Shown: positions 1-10,939 of the stretch, piece by piece
How the letters are laid out: the number at the start of each line of letters is the position of its first letter
Numbering within the stretch: the stretch's first letter is position 1
DNA from: Heliocidaris erythrogramma
Taxonomy: Eukaryota; Echinodermata; Echinoidea; Camarodonta; Echinometridae
Direction of reading: 5' to 3'
Length of the DNA stretch: 64,000 nucleotides
Assembly (NCBI GenBank): GCA_025617745.1
Contig: CM046856.1
Location: 36,388,208-36,452,207, forward strand
Notes under the pieces: model-generated
Seen by the model: the letters and a program-made list of their open reading frames with translations, nothing else
Told to the model about the DNA's origin: nothing
The model's database searches: none
Program-made: the position numbers and the translations under genes

Positions 1-159
1 AAAAAAAAGTATCGCTGAGGATCCACTTTAGATGTGGAGCCACTCAACACTGAACCCTCGTTTCAAAAGCGGGTCAACAAATCTGGATCAAGTACATTGT
101 CGGGAGCGAATAATGCCGATACAATTTGCAGAGCTGCCAACATTTACATGTATCAATCA

Positions 160-330
160 GTGAGGTTTTAATGACAAATCAGGGAGATTTCAACTAAATG
201 CATGCAAATCAATGGAGAGAGTATTTCCGTTATCAGGGAGATGTTAAAATTTGCTTGTTGGAGTTAACAACAAAATTCTGGAGACTCTCGCAAAATCAGG
301 GAGACTTGGCAGGTCTGCATTTATATTGAG
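160..330 (-). repeat. Degenerate repeat with three ATCAGGGAGA words
   Basis: The word ATCAGGGAGA occurs at about 177, 232 and 294, that is every 55-62 bp, within AT-rich sequence. The stretch after the last copy reads on the minus strand as GCCAAGTCTCCCTGATTTT, which has the look of a dispersed repeat end. No target duplication or partner terminus was found, so this is either a fragment or a decayed short tandem array. The family is not identified. Confidence 0.35.
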
Positions 331-1600
331 GGAAGCTTTGGGGTTTGGAATGAGTTCCAACTCCACCCTCTCCCATTGTGAACACAAAAGAGGTATTTGA
401 TATTCATGTACATGGGGAGAATTGATTTCAAAGACAAAAATACATGCAAACATTTCCTTTTCTTTCATTGACATACCATTCATGCATGCATTTTCAGAAG
501 GATGTGAGCTACTGTATACTAGTGCTCAGCCATCAACACCTGATGATTGGTGTAGGATAGGGAGAAAAAATGAATATTTCTAAAGGGATGCACTTTCAGG
601 GTAAACATTTGCAGAGCTACTGTGGTGGAATTGTTGCCGAGTTACAGGCTTTTCATGAATTCTTTATGGGTTTTATATCACAGGCATTGCGTCAGCCGGC
701 TGAACTAGATCACGTAATGGGATTGGGCGTGAGGCAATAAACCAGCATTACGGTGGATAGGCTCCTCCCAGAAATGTGCATAAATTAAAACCCTCTTCAA
801 ATGAAATGTGCCTAGAAACTAGCTTGCCTATTAAGACAAGTAAAGAATTGGGCAGGACAGGCCAACAAAACCACACTTGTCTACTTCACTATAAAGACAA
901 ATAATATCTATCATATTGTGATGTAAGTTTGCCCTACATTAGTACTGAAGCAGTTGCATACAAAGAAAACTTGAAAACACAATCTATTGAGTATATTTAC
1001 TTGCAATGGATGTATAGGTCTACATGTATGTAAATCGTCATTCTCTCTTGTTAAAAAAGTCAAATCATCATTCAAATTTCAGTTATAATTCCACAATTTT
1101 GCTGAAATTGCTACTCTATATCGAGTTAAGTACTATACAAAATATCTTCAAGTGGATAGGAAATCGGTTGGGCTGTCCATAAACTCATTGTAAGGTGCTT
1201 GAAGAAATGTGTTGGAAAGTTTGCAGCAAAATGACTAGATCAACCAGCATATATCACAAAATAAATTATAGCTTGATGTATTTCTCTGTACATATACATG
1301 TAATCCCATGTACATGTAGCATACCAAAAAAATATGGTTGATAATACATTGTAAGCCACTTCGCAGATGCAATCTGAGCATAAGCAGATAAAGGTCATCT
1401 GTACCAAATTCTAAAACCCACTGACACTAATATTCGATATGTAATCATTCTTCAATTATGCACTAATGGTGCATTCCATGATATCCAGGTGGAAGTATTC
1501 TTTTTAAAGGGGGAAACAAAAGCTATTCATGAGGCACCTCTATCACTCCCAGAGTTATTTTTCTGAAGTGCACATAAAGGGACCCTCCATGTCTAAAATA
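331..1600. other. AT-rich stretch, no gene seen
   Basis: Single-copy-looking AT-rich DNA. The only item noted is an acceptor-like site at 682-683 followed by 18 open codons that end in a stop at 738-740 (plus strand). This is too short to call. Several ACATGTA words are present. Confidence 0.5.
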
Positions 1601-1612
1601 TCTGTGGATATT

Positions 1613-1655
1613 TGGGGTCATTTGTACCATGCGCTAACCCCGAACTGGCTTATTT
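1613..1655 (-). repeat. Solo end of the 47.6-kb MITE family
   Basis: This stretch carries GGGGTCATTTGTACCAT and, 13 bp further on, CGAACTGGCTTATT. In reverse complement these match the first ~50 bp of the element at 47648-47882 (AATAAGCCAGTTCG, then ATGGTACAAATGACC, then GACCCC). The other end is not seen nearby; an AT dinucleotide run (1661-1681) follows directly. I infer a truncated copy of the same MITE. Confidence 0.5.
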
Positions 1656-1660
1656 TCATC

Positions 1661-1681
1661 ATATATATATATGTATATATA
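1661..1681. repeat. (AT)n-rich microsatellite
   Basis: Alternating A/T run with one G, directly after the solo MITE end. Confidence 0.8.
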
Positions 1682-1699
1682 GGAAAATTTTACTTTGTT

Positions 1700-3130
1700 T
1701 GTTTTTCTCACAGAGCTTGCTATCCATTAGACTTGGGGTTGCTTTGGGGACATATCCACTAAAATATCTTGCGCTACCTTTAAAGTACCACTTAATTTTT
1801 ATAAATACATCTACATTTAAAAAAAAAACAGTCTGAATTGTTATTGGAATCAAGATCATACCCTGGCAACAAGTTTTAATATGGAATCTTTTTTTAATTA
1901 CTCCTTGAGTTATGATATTAGTGAATATTTTGGTTATCAAAATTCTTATTAATAATTATACAGAAACTGATAAATTTTCAGGTGTGTCTTTTCTTACATT
2001 TTTAACTAATTCAATAAGCAATTGAACTATTTTAACCCTAAGATCCATCAATGCACAAGGTACTACTCTCACAAATCTAGAAGAATTTACCCCGTTTTGA
2101 AACTGACAACACCAAATGAAAACTGCTAAAAACACTGACTTCAGTGCCAGTGAGTGAAGACATTGAAGGCAACAGCATTAGCCTTTAAAACGTTGACCTC
2201 ACAGTTGTTATCGAAGCCATTACAGCACTGCACTCGCTTGCTTGCTTGCTTGCTTGCTTGCTTGCCCCATAAATGCTAACCCCAATGCCAATGAAGCCTT
2301 GCATTTGACATTTGTACCACTTTTGCTCTGGTTGTAATATGTGTGGGGAAGTGCCAGGAATCCTTTTAATACTATGAAGAGGATGATATAAGTACTACCA
2401 TCTTTTGCTTTAGTATTCAATGACCAAATAATGACAAGGCTTAGCTCAGTCTTCAACTACAATTCAAGAACGAGGCATCGCTATTCATTGCTTGGACAAC
2501 ATTGATTAATGTCGTCCAAAATGCATACTGCTGGTAATTTTATGTTACTATATCATTCATATTCATGAACTTTACAAATTTAATCAATTTATCATTGATC
2601 TGTTTAAATGAAGCAAACATACATGTACAGCTAAAAGCCTCATAAATGGATTGATCAGTCTATAATGCTAGATTGGGAATGGTTTGATAAAACTATATCA
2701 AATTGTTAATTATTATATAAATCTTAATTAATCAGCTCCTCAAATTGAGAATGTCACAAAATATGAATTATTAGTAATGATAATCTTGTCATGCCAACAA
2801 AATTATTTCTAACTTTTGAATACTCAGACATGAGGATTATACATGTATATGAGGGGGCAACATGTTTTAATCCATGTTTTGATAACCTACGTTCGAAGGC
2901 GTAAACAAATACGCTATTACTTCCTGATAGTGCTGAAAGAAACAACAAACCCTCCCACAAAGACTTCAGGATGCACAAACAAGTCAGCTTTTTATATTAA
3001 ATGATAATTTTACGGCTCCTTTCCTCAGATATCCGTACTAGTTTGATAATGAATGTTTTGATAAATAATATTTTGTCTACATGTAATTCCGGAATCAGTA
3101 CACTGTTAATTTGCGAAGCATATCTTGTCA
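1700..3130. other. AT-rich stretch, no gene seen
   Basis: There is no supported gene. It contains a (CTTG)n microsatellite at 2235-2265. Short open frames across this microsatellite are artefacts of its 4-bp periodicity. Confidence 0.5.
2235..2265. repeat. (CTTG)n microsatellite
   Basis: About seven uninterrupted tetranucleotide units read directly from the sequence. Confidence 0.9.
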
Positions 3131-3135
3131 AATCA

Positions 3136-3202
3136 TCTATTGAGAGGCAGAAGGACATTAACTCTATGTTAAAGAATTAATGCCTTTCTGGCTCAAGGAG
3201 AC
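3136..3202. repeat. Short palindromic repeat family, copy 1
   Basis: The left arm is TCTATTGAGAGGCAGAAGGA followed by CATTAACTC. The right arm is its approximate inverse, TAATGCCTTTCTGGCTCAAGG. It shares the core GAGAGCCAGAAGG-n-TTAAC with copies at 10863-10937, 36962-37026 and 40908-40981. It is about 67 bp long with no coding capacity. It is likely a very small MITE or another fold-back element. Confidence 0.6.
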
Positions 3203-3261
3203 AAAATGTTCCATAAATTAAAATATGTATTCCTCTGGATATTACTGATTTCTTTATTTAT

Positions 3262-3292
3262 TCACATACACATACACACACACACACACACA
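3262..3292. repeat. (CA)n microsatellite
   Basis: Dinucleotide run with minor interruptions at its left side. Confidence 0.9.
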
Positions 3293-3299
3293 ATTAAAA

Positions 3300-4540
3300 T
3301 ATATATATGCAGTGAAAATTTGACCACCAGATCTTGCTACTTATACACCTGCAGCTTCTTAATCGTTAATTACAGCAAAACAGTTACTATTCAAATCCAA
3401 ACACACGTACGATCCTGCTCTCTTTTGACACGTTATCATACATGTACAGATGTATGTATTCATTCACAGGAGGCCCAATTAACCGACATTGCTGCTCCAA
3501 AATCCAAACCCCTCCCCCTACGCATTTCATTGACACAATTTTTGTTCACCTCTCTCGCAGCTAGACGTAACAGTCTCTCTGCAAATGGAAATTATTTCAT
3601 CAAGCCGCAAACCTAGAAACCTAATTTCCACAAAAGGGCTCGATGATCAGTTTCAACAAATTGCGTTAGTCGCAAATATTGTTTATAGCAGTGAATCGGC
3701 TTCATATGGAATTAAAGCGTCACACGCTGTATTCTCTTATTACAGATTTGTTTTCATTTGATCATTCAATTTTCAATTTTCTCTTCGTTAGTGTAACAAC
3801 TACTTTTTATAGTCTGAGAGGCATTATGATTACAAGTAAACAATTACTTTCATGTCATATTGAGATCTACATGCAATCATGTATTTATGTTATGGGATTA
3901 CTATATTTGCAGTGCTCATTAATCTGAAAGTACACGTAGGTGCTTACAGACTCTGTAGCTGGTTTATTCAACAAAAAAAGAATGTGGTTTCTCCTTTCTA
4001 TTTGTCTTACTTTTACATTTAAAGGAACTATTCAACATTTGGCAATGGTCATGAAATTGTTTGCATTGTTTGTTAATTTGGTATTGAAAGCATATAAGAA
4101 ATTCATCCCTGTAAAGGAAACTCACATTTAGTCCTTTTCCACTGATGGTGGCTTTTTCAAAAAATATAGAAGGCAATTTGCCTTCAGCCCCTGTCATTTT
4201 TCTCTTCGTTTTTTTTTAAATCTTTTATTTTATGGTGCCATGGGAAGGCAGGTTATGTATCACTGCACAGACAGATCCATATTGTTTTATGTGTGTGAAT
4301 CCCATACTTTCCAGTGGTCCAATTTATGTTGCAAGTATTCAGAGGAAGTCAGGCTTGGGGTATGGAAGGAAACTAGCTATTTCCGGTCCCACTGCCAAAT
4401 CGATAGCCAAAATGAAACAGAGAAAACAAATCCCAGTAATTCTGACAGTTTTCACAAATCCATACATTCCTACTCTCACTTTAATTTTCATACATTGTAT
4501 GTCCTAATTTAACAATTAATAACAAGCTTTAACCCTCCCG
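3300..4540. other. No gene supported
   Basis: AT-rich DNA with several short overlapping frames on both strands. None shows a domain or a convincing splice context. A minus-strand frame near 4120-4197 ends at a GTGAGT donor-like site, but it lacks a polypyrimidine tract upstream and was not called. Confidence 0.4.
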
Positions 4541-4546
4541 CCTCAA

Positions 4547-4586
4547 CCCCCCCCCCCCCCCAAAAAAAAAAAAAAAAAAAAAAAAA
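4547..4586. repeat. C15 followed by A25 homopolymer junction
   Basis: An uninterrupted run of C (4547-4561) abuts a run of A (4562-4586). Lengths may be unreliable in assembly. Confidence 0.85.
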
Positions 4587-4589
4587 CAT

Positions 4590-6890
4590 TAAAGCCACCA
4601 AAGCTACCATACTTTGGCACCAATTCTGCAGAAGCATTAGCAACGCTCGAAAAGCAAATTTTTTGCATCATTCTGAAACTGAAATCACAACTCTCCGATG
4701 TATCACGGAGGTACCAAAGAAAATGTTCTAACAGATTTCCCACGCACATGTACTCAACTCATAGGAAAACAAGAGAACAAGAAAAGCCAACTCATTAGAG
4801 AGGGATCATTGGAATTTACCTCAGTAGACCAAATATACAGCATTTCTATGGTCATGATTGTTGCGGGTAAATGTAAGCCCCGAGGCCTATACAATTCTCA
4901 ATTTCACTTTTTTTTACAAGAAATACTAATACCATGTCATTTTTTATCCAAGAAAAATACACAGCAGTAAAAAAAAAAAAAAAAAAAAATAGGAAAGGAA
5001 AAGAAACTAGAACTGCAATTATGTCTGTGTGAGGTGAGCAGGACGACAGTTTTGGATTCTGTTAGAATTCACTATTTCAAACTAAAAATAGAGATCTTTT
5101 TTACCTCAATATTATTTTCCTCCCCCGTCTCTCACTTGCTATCATGTGTACTACAAACTGTCTATTACAATGATGAACATGTTCATCTGCAATGAAATGT
5201 ATCTGCGGAAGTACGTTTCAGGCCGTGGAAGGAAGCGAGTTATTTCCTCCTCTCTGTAAGGGGTGTTTAAGTTGTTTGCCAATGGTACTTTAAAGCAAAA
5301 CAATTCAGTTTTCCTCCTTTTATCACGGCAACTACTACAAGGACAAGATAGGGTAGAATAAGAGATATTTTTTCGTGTGAACTGGGGGGGGGGGGGATTT
5401 AAGCACCGAGAAATATCCACAGTCAATCAGAATCTAACAAATGTGAGGACATTTAACAAAGGTGTAGCATGTAAAACTTGCAATGCAATAAGCCAAAAGC
5501 AATACAAGCTGACCACATAGTGCGTATGTGAGATATGGTAAACTAATACAATGCCCAGCCATGAATGAGTAGCCTGGTTTATCCACTGGCAGAAATGTAT
5601 AACGTCAATGGCACACTTTCCTTGTGTTGTGTGCGCAGAATCGTGAAAGTTTCATGCAGCAAAATGATGGAATAATAATCCTGAAATTTGTCATTCGCAA
5701 TCGTTTCTAGCTGTAAAATGGCCATCATTCACAATTTGAGAAATTTTGAGGTCACAAATGTTTCTGGTGTAGCTAGCAGCTATTTCGTGAGCCTACAATT
5801 CCATTGAAAACTCATTCATTTCAGCTTATATTTGAATAATGTTTACACAGCTATCTGTGTAATAATAATACATCACCTGAAATTCTTGGTTTGGAAACGT
5901 TAACAAGGTTACCGGAAGTGAAAACAGGGTAGGAAGAAGTACATGGCGATCTTGACAGTTATTATTTCTGTTGGGGATCGGGAGAATAGTTTGAATGCTG
6001 TACAGTGTACAGCTTCTTGCAGTCAGCCCCTCCCCCCCCCCCAAAAAAAAAAGAAACATTCTTTTTTTTTTTAATTCAACGATATATGATAGAAATATTT
6101 ATACCGGTACATGTCAAATCCTATTACTAACTGCTTGACAAAATTCACAAAACTATGCATTAAGATTAAAGAGCTACAATGATAGCTAATAATTATAAAT
6201 AATATTTTCATATATTTGTAGTATTGTTTAGATGTTTGTGGGTGATTAGGCCTGTGCTATGCAGAAGCAATGGAAGTGCATGTGAGCGAATCACACCTAA
6301 TCGAGCCGACGTGAAAATTTCATTGTCTTTTTACAACTTGAATGTTGAATTTGTGATCTGTCAAAGAAGAATAAAGTTAAGTAAATATGTACATATCATG
6401 CACGGATATCCCTTTGATTACTCAACTGCAGTTTACTTAACAATCCGCTTTTTTATTGATCCCCAGGAAGAAACCAGAAGGGTGGTAAGTCATGTTTTAT
6501 GCTTGAATTATATCTTCTGTTGATAGCCATAAGATGGCCGTTAACCAATAGTAAGATATTTACACCCTCCTGGATTGCAGCAGAAAATAATATACATAGT
6601 AGTCCTTCACTTCTCTTCCCACCCTCAAAAAGAAAAAAGAAAGAAAGTAAACCAACCAAACAAACATAGGTGCTGCACTAATAGTTTAGAGATTGAAAAG
6701 GGGCCCTTTTTTGGCAGGAATTTTAAATTATCATCAGACATGTTGTTATTGTTTGTTGTTTTGCATATTTCTACCATATGCATGCTGTATATAGTCCTTG
6801 TGGATAAAAGAACAATGTAATTTGATTGACAACTAGCCAAAATACATGAGTGACTCACAAAAATCTCTGATATGTTGTTTCTGCCTTTTC
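4590..6890. other. No gene supported; short homopolymers
   Basis: It contains an A run near 4970-4989, G13 at 5384-5396 and C11 near 6032-6042. The stretch 5610-5770 holds words such as GTGAAAGTTTCATG and CACAAATGTTTCTGG. These recur at 10613-10822 and 31150-31330, suggesting fragments of a dispersed repeat. A candidate 18-nt microexon at 6467-6484 is discussed as a finding. Confidence 0.4.
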
Positions 6891-6898
6891 CGCATTTA

Positions 6899-7200
6899 TT
6901 ACCCACGCCGATGAAATCGGCAGGGTTATGTAAAGGGCTCCGTATGTTTGTTTGTTTTTTTGTTTGTTTGTTTGTTTGTTTGTTTGTTTGTTTGTTTGTT
7001 TGTGTACAAGATAACAAGAGAACGGGTGAACGGATTTGCACCAAATTTTCAGGGAATGTTCAGAAAGTGACAGGAAAGAATCGATTAGATTTTGGTGATG
7101 ATTGGTTGACCCCTGCACATTCTGTGTGACCTTGAAGTTTTGACCCTGTAGTAAAGTATAGGAACTTCAGTTCAGATAGTGACAGGAAAGAAACTAGAAA
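6899..7200 (-). mobile_element. Helentron-like 3' end fragment with (CAAA)n
   Basis: Read on the minus strand, unique sequence (CTGAAAATTTGGTGCAAATC and neighbours) is followed by a (CAAA)n microsatellite. A short spacer (ACGGAGCCCTTTACAT) comes next, then a terminal hairpin in which GCCGA pairs with TCGGC inside ACCC/GGGT. The order of body, microsatellite and hairpin matches the ends at 51.7, 61.0 and 61.8 kb in this window. Non-autonomous Helentrons are known to carry microsatellites before a 3' hairpin. The 5' boundary is not defined, and there is no coding sequence. The assignment is inferred from architecture. Confidence 0.5.
6946..7003. repeat. (GTTT)n microsatellite
   Basis: About 13 tetranucleotide units with one interruption. 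The open frames on both strands here are low-complexity artefacts. Confidence 0.9.
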
Positions 7201-7579
7201 GATTGATGACCCCAAACTTCGCCTGCAGATGCAGAAATATTTTGGCCAATCAAAACACTCATTACTTCGTCTCACCAAAAGTCTATTTCAGGTTTATGAA
7301 TTTTAGAAGACTTTTAGACCCATTATTTGCCATTTCACTTCAAATCCGTACGAGCCTGCAATGAATATTCAAAGCCAACGTATCCCAGCAACAAGGGATT
7401 GCGCGCGATACCTTTTTTAACTACAAATTCATTTAGATTCAGGCTACCCTACCCTACGGCTTCTCCTCTATTTCTTATCTTCTGTGCATTTCTGTTTATT
7501 TTCCCCGGTTCTTTCCACTTTGTTGTGGAAGTTTTTGTGATTTATTTTATCCTGGTGGACGTGTAGTACGTGATTTTAA

Positions 7580-7790
7580 TTGTTTTCGGTGAAAATCTGG
7601 TGAGTTTGTTCGACGTGAGTGAGTCTATCGCACTCGCGAGCGTTCGCGTGTGTTGATCTGAGTGAGTGGGCTGTGTAGCTAGCTAGCTGTACGTACATAA
7701 CTATACACAGCGCTGTCGCGAAGTGACGGCGATCTGGTCGGGCTAGGGAGTACATAACCCCAGGGAGTACAGTGCCTGTGCCTTACTGAC
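7580..7790. other. CpG-richer patch
   Basis: A GC- and CpG-elevated stretch inside AT-rich DNA, with repeated GTGAGTGAGT words, TCGCACTCGCGAGCG, and AGCTAGCTAGCTGTACGTAC. Two copies of GGGAGTACA flank ACCCCAG near 7746-7770. It could be a decayed repeat end, a 5' untranslated exon or a promoter. Nothing in the sequence decides between these. Confidence 0.3.
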
Positions 7791-7799
7791 TGTAGTAGG

Positions 7800-9885
7800 A
7801 TTGAACTTTTTTCTTTGGGTTATAACGGTCCTGTCATTTGAGATTTGAGTTAGTTTATAACTCATTTATGTCTGTTTGAGTGGATTTCGTAGTTGTAAAA
7901 TATATACAAACACTGTATTTCTTTTTAATTTGTGTGGATTTGCAAAATTTGGTGGCTGATCGAGGTTCGCCGAATACATGCACGCCAGTATCCACTTTGA
8001 CTTTGTTGATGGGTGGTGACTGAGCTGAGTGAGTAAGCTCTGTGCCTCGCATGCATTTTGAAGTCGAGATCCAACTTATTTTGTCGTCATATTTATTTTA
8101 TCCAAGCCCGATGAAGAAAAAACAACAACCCCAATTGCAATGTAATTTAAAGATAGAACATGAATACATTTACTAACACTTACATGACTGAACACTGAAT
8201 ACAAATTGCTAACATTTTTTTTCTCACCACGCCACGCTCTCTGACATGTCTAATCAATTACTTTTAGGGGAGGGATGTTTCAATAATAAAATATCTTTTT
8301 CAGAAGAATTTTTTCAAGGTGGGGACACACAAAGCTATGACCTGGATATGGCAAAATTTATTGGGGGAGGGGGGGGGGGGGGGGGGGGAGATGTGCCTCT
8401 TGTTATCCCCTTTGAATGGCTACTGCTTACAAAAATAATCGCAACAAAACAAAACCTATTGGGTTAAGGCGTGGGTCTGCCGCCTTTGACGGCCTTTCTA
8501 GTTTGTTATTTTGTTTTGCTCGTTTTTGCTGATTGAAGAATATTTACGCCCAATGCCTTTGCAGCCAGTTTCTACTTATCAACTACAATCAGAGATATGA
8601 CAACTAGATATTTTGGGGAGTTTACCAACACTCTACGTGGACTGGAACAATGTCATGTGACTGACTGTGTGACAAAATATAGTCTAGTGATCCCAGTCTT
8701 GTTTTAAACTAGCCTGAAATCTGGGATAGTTTGTCCAAAAATCTTGTCACAATAGCAGCTTATCAAACACAGCCAAAAAACTTGAAATCAGGCAGGAAAA
8801 ATGAGTTTTAGTCAAGCATTTTTTCCAATAAAATGTCCCTATGGTAAAGAGAAGCTCAACCATGAGAACAAGTTACTCTGAATGAAAGTAGCAATATCAG
8901 AAAAAACAGATTGGTAGAAGTTTGAACTTGGACAAAACAGTATTAAGAGAGTGCTGAATTTTGATACATTTTAGTGGAGATACATATGGGAATGTCAAAT
9001 TGGTGAATTAGGAATGTGTACAGCAACGTAAAGTCGGTAAAGCCAGCTAATTTTTCCAGTTGCTCGTACATGCAAAATTACAACAATATAGTCAAAATAT
9101 ATAAGAATAGAAATGTCATCTAAAAGACTTATTAGAAGCAGTTAGGAGAAAAGCGAGTGCTTTAGTCTCGTACTATGCCCTGTTCAGTTTCACACAGCAA
9201 GTCGGCCATGACAAAACCTTTTATTGTGAAACATACATGTATTTTGTGAAATGATGGCTAAACCTAAATTTCACTGTATCATTTTTCATTATATGATATA
9301 TTGCTGAACAACTTTCACTTGTAAATGAAAAATTTACTACCGGTCAATTTTGTCATGAATGTGGAGTTATTGAATACTTCTGTTTCAAATCTGAACATGA
9401 GAGTATGGACAGTGACTCATGACAACCAGTTTTGTCACTCCTTTTTCCTCCATCCAAGTTGTTAAGATTACAATAAGCAGCAATGGCCATGACAGAACAA
9501 TTAGTGATGACACGCAAACTAGGCAGGATTTGCACAGCAGCAATACAGATTGATATCTAGTTCCAATGACCTTCAAAATCCACACACAAATATTCCAAAC
9601 AAATATGTGGTTTAGAAATGTATCATAATAACAACTATACCAGGAAGTGGAAACATACATGTACATAGCGAGGGAATGGAAAAGTAGGAATTGGCAGCAT
9701 TCGCAACTACTGATTGACTATATCCTAGGGAATAGTAATCTTGAAGAAGGCCACATTGATATCCAGCAATAATCAATGGGTACACCAGTCAGTATAAACC
9801 CAATTACACACACTGTACATAAATCAGGAGGAAAAATCAGAACCTAAGAATATAACGCTAAAACGCTAAACAATCATAACTATGC
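7800..9885. other. No gene supported
   Basis: AT-rich DNA with G20 at 8369-8388. A weak hairpin at about 8492-8505 (GCCG...CGGC) is followed by CTTTCTAGT, resembling the hairpin-CTRR-T arrangement of Helitron 3' ends. No body was matched, so it is not called. Confidence 0.4.
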
Positions 9886-9894
9886 ATATATCGA

Positions 9895-10135
9895 GGGGGG
9901 GGGGGTATTTTGGGTGTTCAAACACCCTCAAAAGGGAGATGTTATAGGTGTTCAAACATCCCCTCCCTTTTGGTGTCATTTGGTGTTTAAACACCCCCCA
10001 TTAGCAGTGCTGATAACCTTTTTTTTTTTGCTTGTCAGATAATTTTTTGAGTAAAACGACACCCCAACTTTTTTTTTTTTTCGCTTGTCAGATAATTTGG
10101 GAGTAAAAAACATCCCCTTTTAAAATATCCTGGGT
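9895..10135. repeat. Triple small hairpins and a 55-bp tandem repeat
   Basis: After G11 (9895-9905), three hairpin words follow: GGGTGTTCAAACACCC near 9912, AGGTGTTCAAACATCCC near 9946, and TGGTGTTTAAACACCCC near 9980. Then two ~55-bp units each contain a T run, the word GCTTGTCAGATAATTT, GAGTAAAA and a CCCC end (10018-10068 and 10069-10120). The grouping suggests a decayed fold-back element. The family is unknown. Confidence 0.55.
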
Positions 10136-10378
10136 AGTGGGTACGCCATTGATTATAACATTAATCATGTTACAGGGTCCCAACCATCAAAGCCACAAAA
10201 GGAAGCTCTTGCATTCCCATAGATCTAGGCAATGTCTTTTTGTAAAGCAGGTTTCATGTTTTAATGGATACAATGAATCGATTGCACAGAATATTTCTAA
10301 AACTTAATATTGTTCACAGAGTACCTCTTGTTCAGCAAGAAAATACCACCTCCCAAACAGAAAATGCCATGTGACATT

Positions 10379-10401
10379 TAGAAATTTCAAAAGAAATTTC
10401 T
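10379..10401. repeat. Perfect small hairpin
   Basis: AGAAATTTC, an AAAA loop, then GAAATTTCT: a 9-bp perfect stem just upstream of the MITE at 10423. Confidence 0.6.
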
Positions 10402-10422
10402 GTTCAAACTATTATATCATAT

Positions 10423-10561
10423 GGGGAGCGTTTCCTGAAAGGGAAGTTGTCGGATATTTTATCTGACAACTGTTATAAGCTACTGAAATCCTTGCATCTG
10501 ATTGGCCGAGAGCAGATTTGTCGGATAAAATATCTGACAAGTCCTTTCATGAAACGCCCCC
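10423..10561 (+). mobile_element. MITE family GGGGAGCGTTTC, copy 1
   Basis: A 139-bp palindromic element. The left end GGGGAGCGTTTCCTGAAAGG and inner GTTGTCGGATATTTTATC are mirrored at the right end by ATAAAATATCTGACAAG and CCTTTCATGAAACGCCCC. The second copy at 52447-52585 has the same length, lies in the opposite orientation and is roughly 90% identical by eye. Ends in CAGGGGGCG style would suit hAT-type elements, but I see no clear 8-bp target duplication, so the superfamily is left open. It has no coding capacity; the 63-codon frame within it is incidental. Confidence 0.8.
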
Positions 10562-10592
10562 TGCTTAGAGCCAGAAGGACAATAACTCCATA
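10562..10592. repeat. Half copy of the short palindromic family
   Basis: CTTAGAGCCAGAAGGACAA then TAACTCC directly abuts the MITE at 10423-10561. Only one arm of the ~70-bp palindrome is present. Confidence 0.45.
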
Positions 10593-10612
10593 CATGTGTA
10601 ACATCATACTGT

Positions 10613-10825
10613 GGAACCTAAAACTTTCGCGCATCTAATGTTCGCAAATTTCGCAAGTGTTTCAGTCTTGCGAAAATTCTATGACTTGAAATTATTGAAT
10701 TACAACAGACAAAACACTGATTTTTTTGCAATTCATGTGAGTGTCTTCACTTTCTTGTGAAAATTGATGTAGTTTACAATTTGTGAAAGTTTCATATCAC
10801 AAACATTTCTGTGTTTACAGTAAAC
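10613..10825. repeat. Decayed dispersed repeat with TTTCGCG/TTTCATATCAC words
   Basis: Left part ACTGTGGAACCTAAAACTTTC and right part GAAAGTTTCATATCACAAAC then TGTGTTTACAGTAAA form loose inverted ends. The same words recur at 31150-31345 (ATGAAACTTCCGCGAATTTT; CACAAATTTCTGGTTTTAC) and in part at 5610-5770. I infer one old MITE-like family with several decayed copies. Confidence 0.4.
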
Positions 10826-10862
10826 CCTTTTGGCTCTCTGCAGAATCTTCTACGAAGACAAA

Positions 10863-10937
10863 GTCTGTTGAGAGCCAATAAGGCATTAAGTCATATACCT
10901 TAATACAAAGTTAACACCCTTCTGGCTCTCAACAGAC
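10863..10937. repeat. Short palindromic repeat family, copy 2 (best copy)
   Basis: A 75-bp inverted repeat. The left arm GTCTGTTGAGAGCCAATAAG is mirrored by CTTCTGGCTCTCAACAGAC on the right, with TTAACNCC inside. It is the clearest of at least four copies in this window. A further half copy (TTTTGGCTCTCTGCAGA) precedes it at about 10828. Confidence 0.75.
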
Positions 10938-10939
10938 GA

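Noticed and set aside
3206-3616. 136-codon plus-strand frame
   Set aside because: It crosses a (CA)n microsatellite and shows no family motif.
6625-7129. Overlapping frames of up to 139 codons on both strands
   Set aside because: They run through (GTTT)n; the NKQT/CLFV repeats are microsatellite translations.
8490-8510. Hairpin followed by CTAG-T as a Helitron 3' end
   Set aside because: The stem is only 4 bp, and no matching body or second copy is seen in the window.
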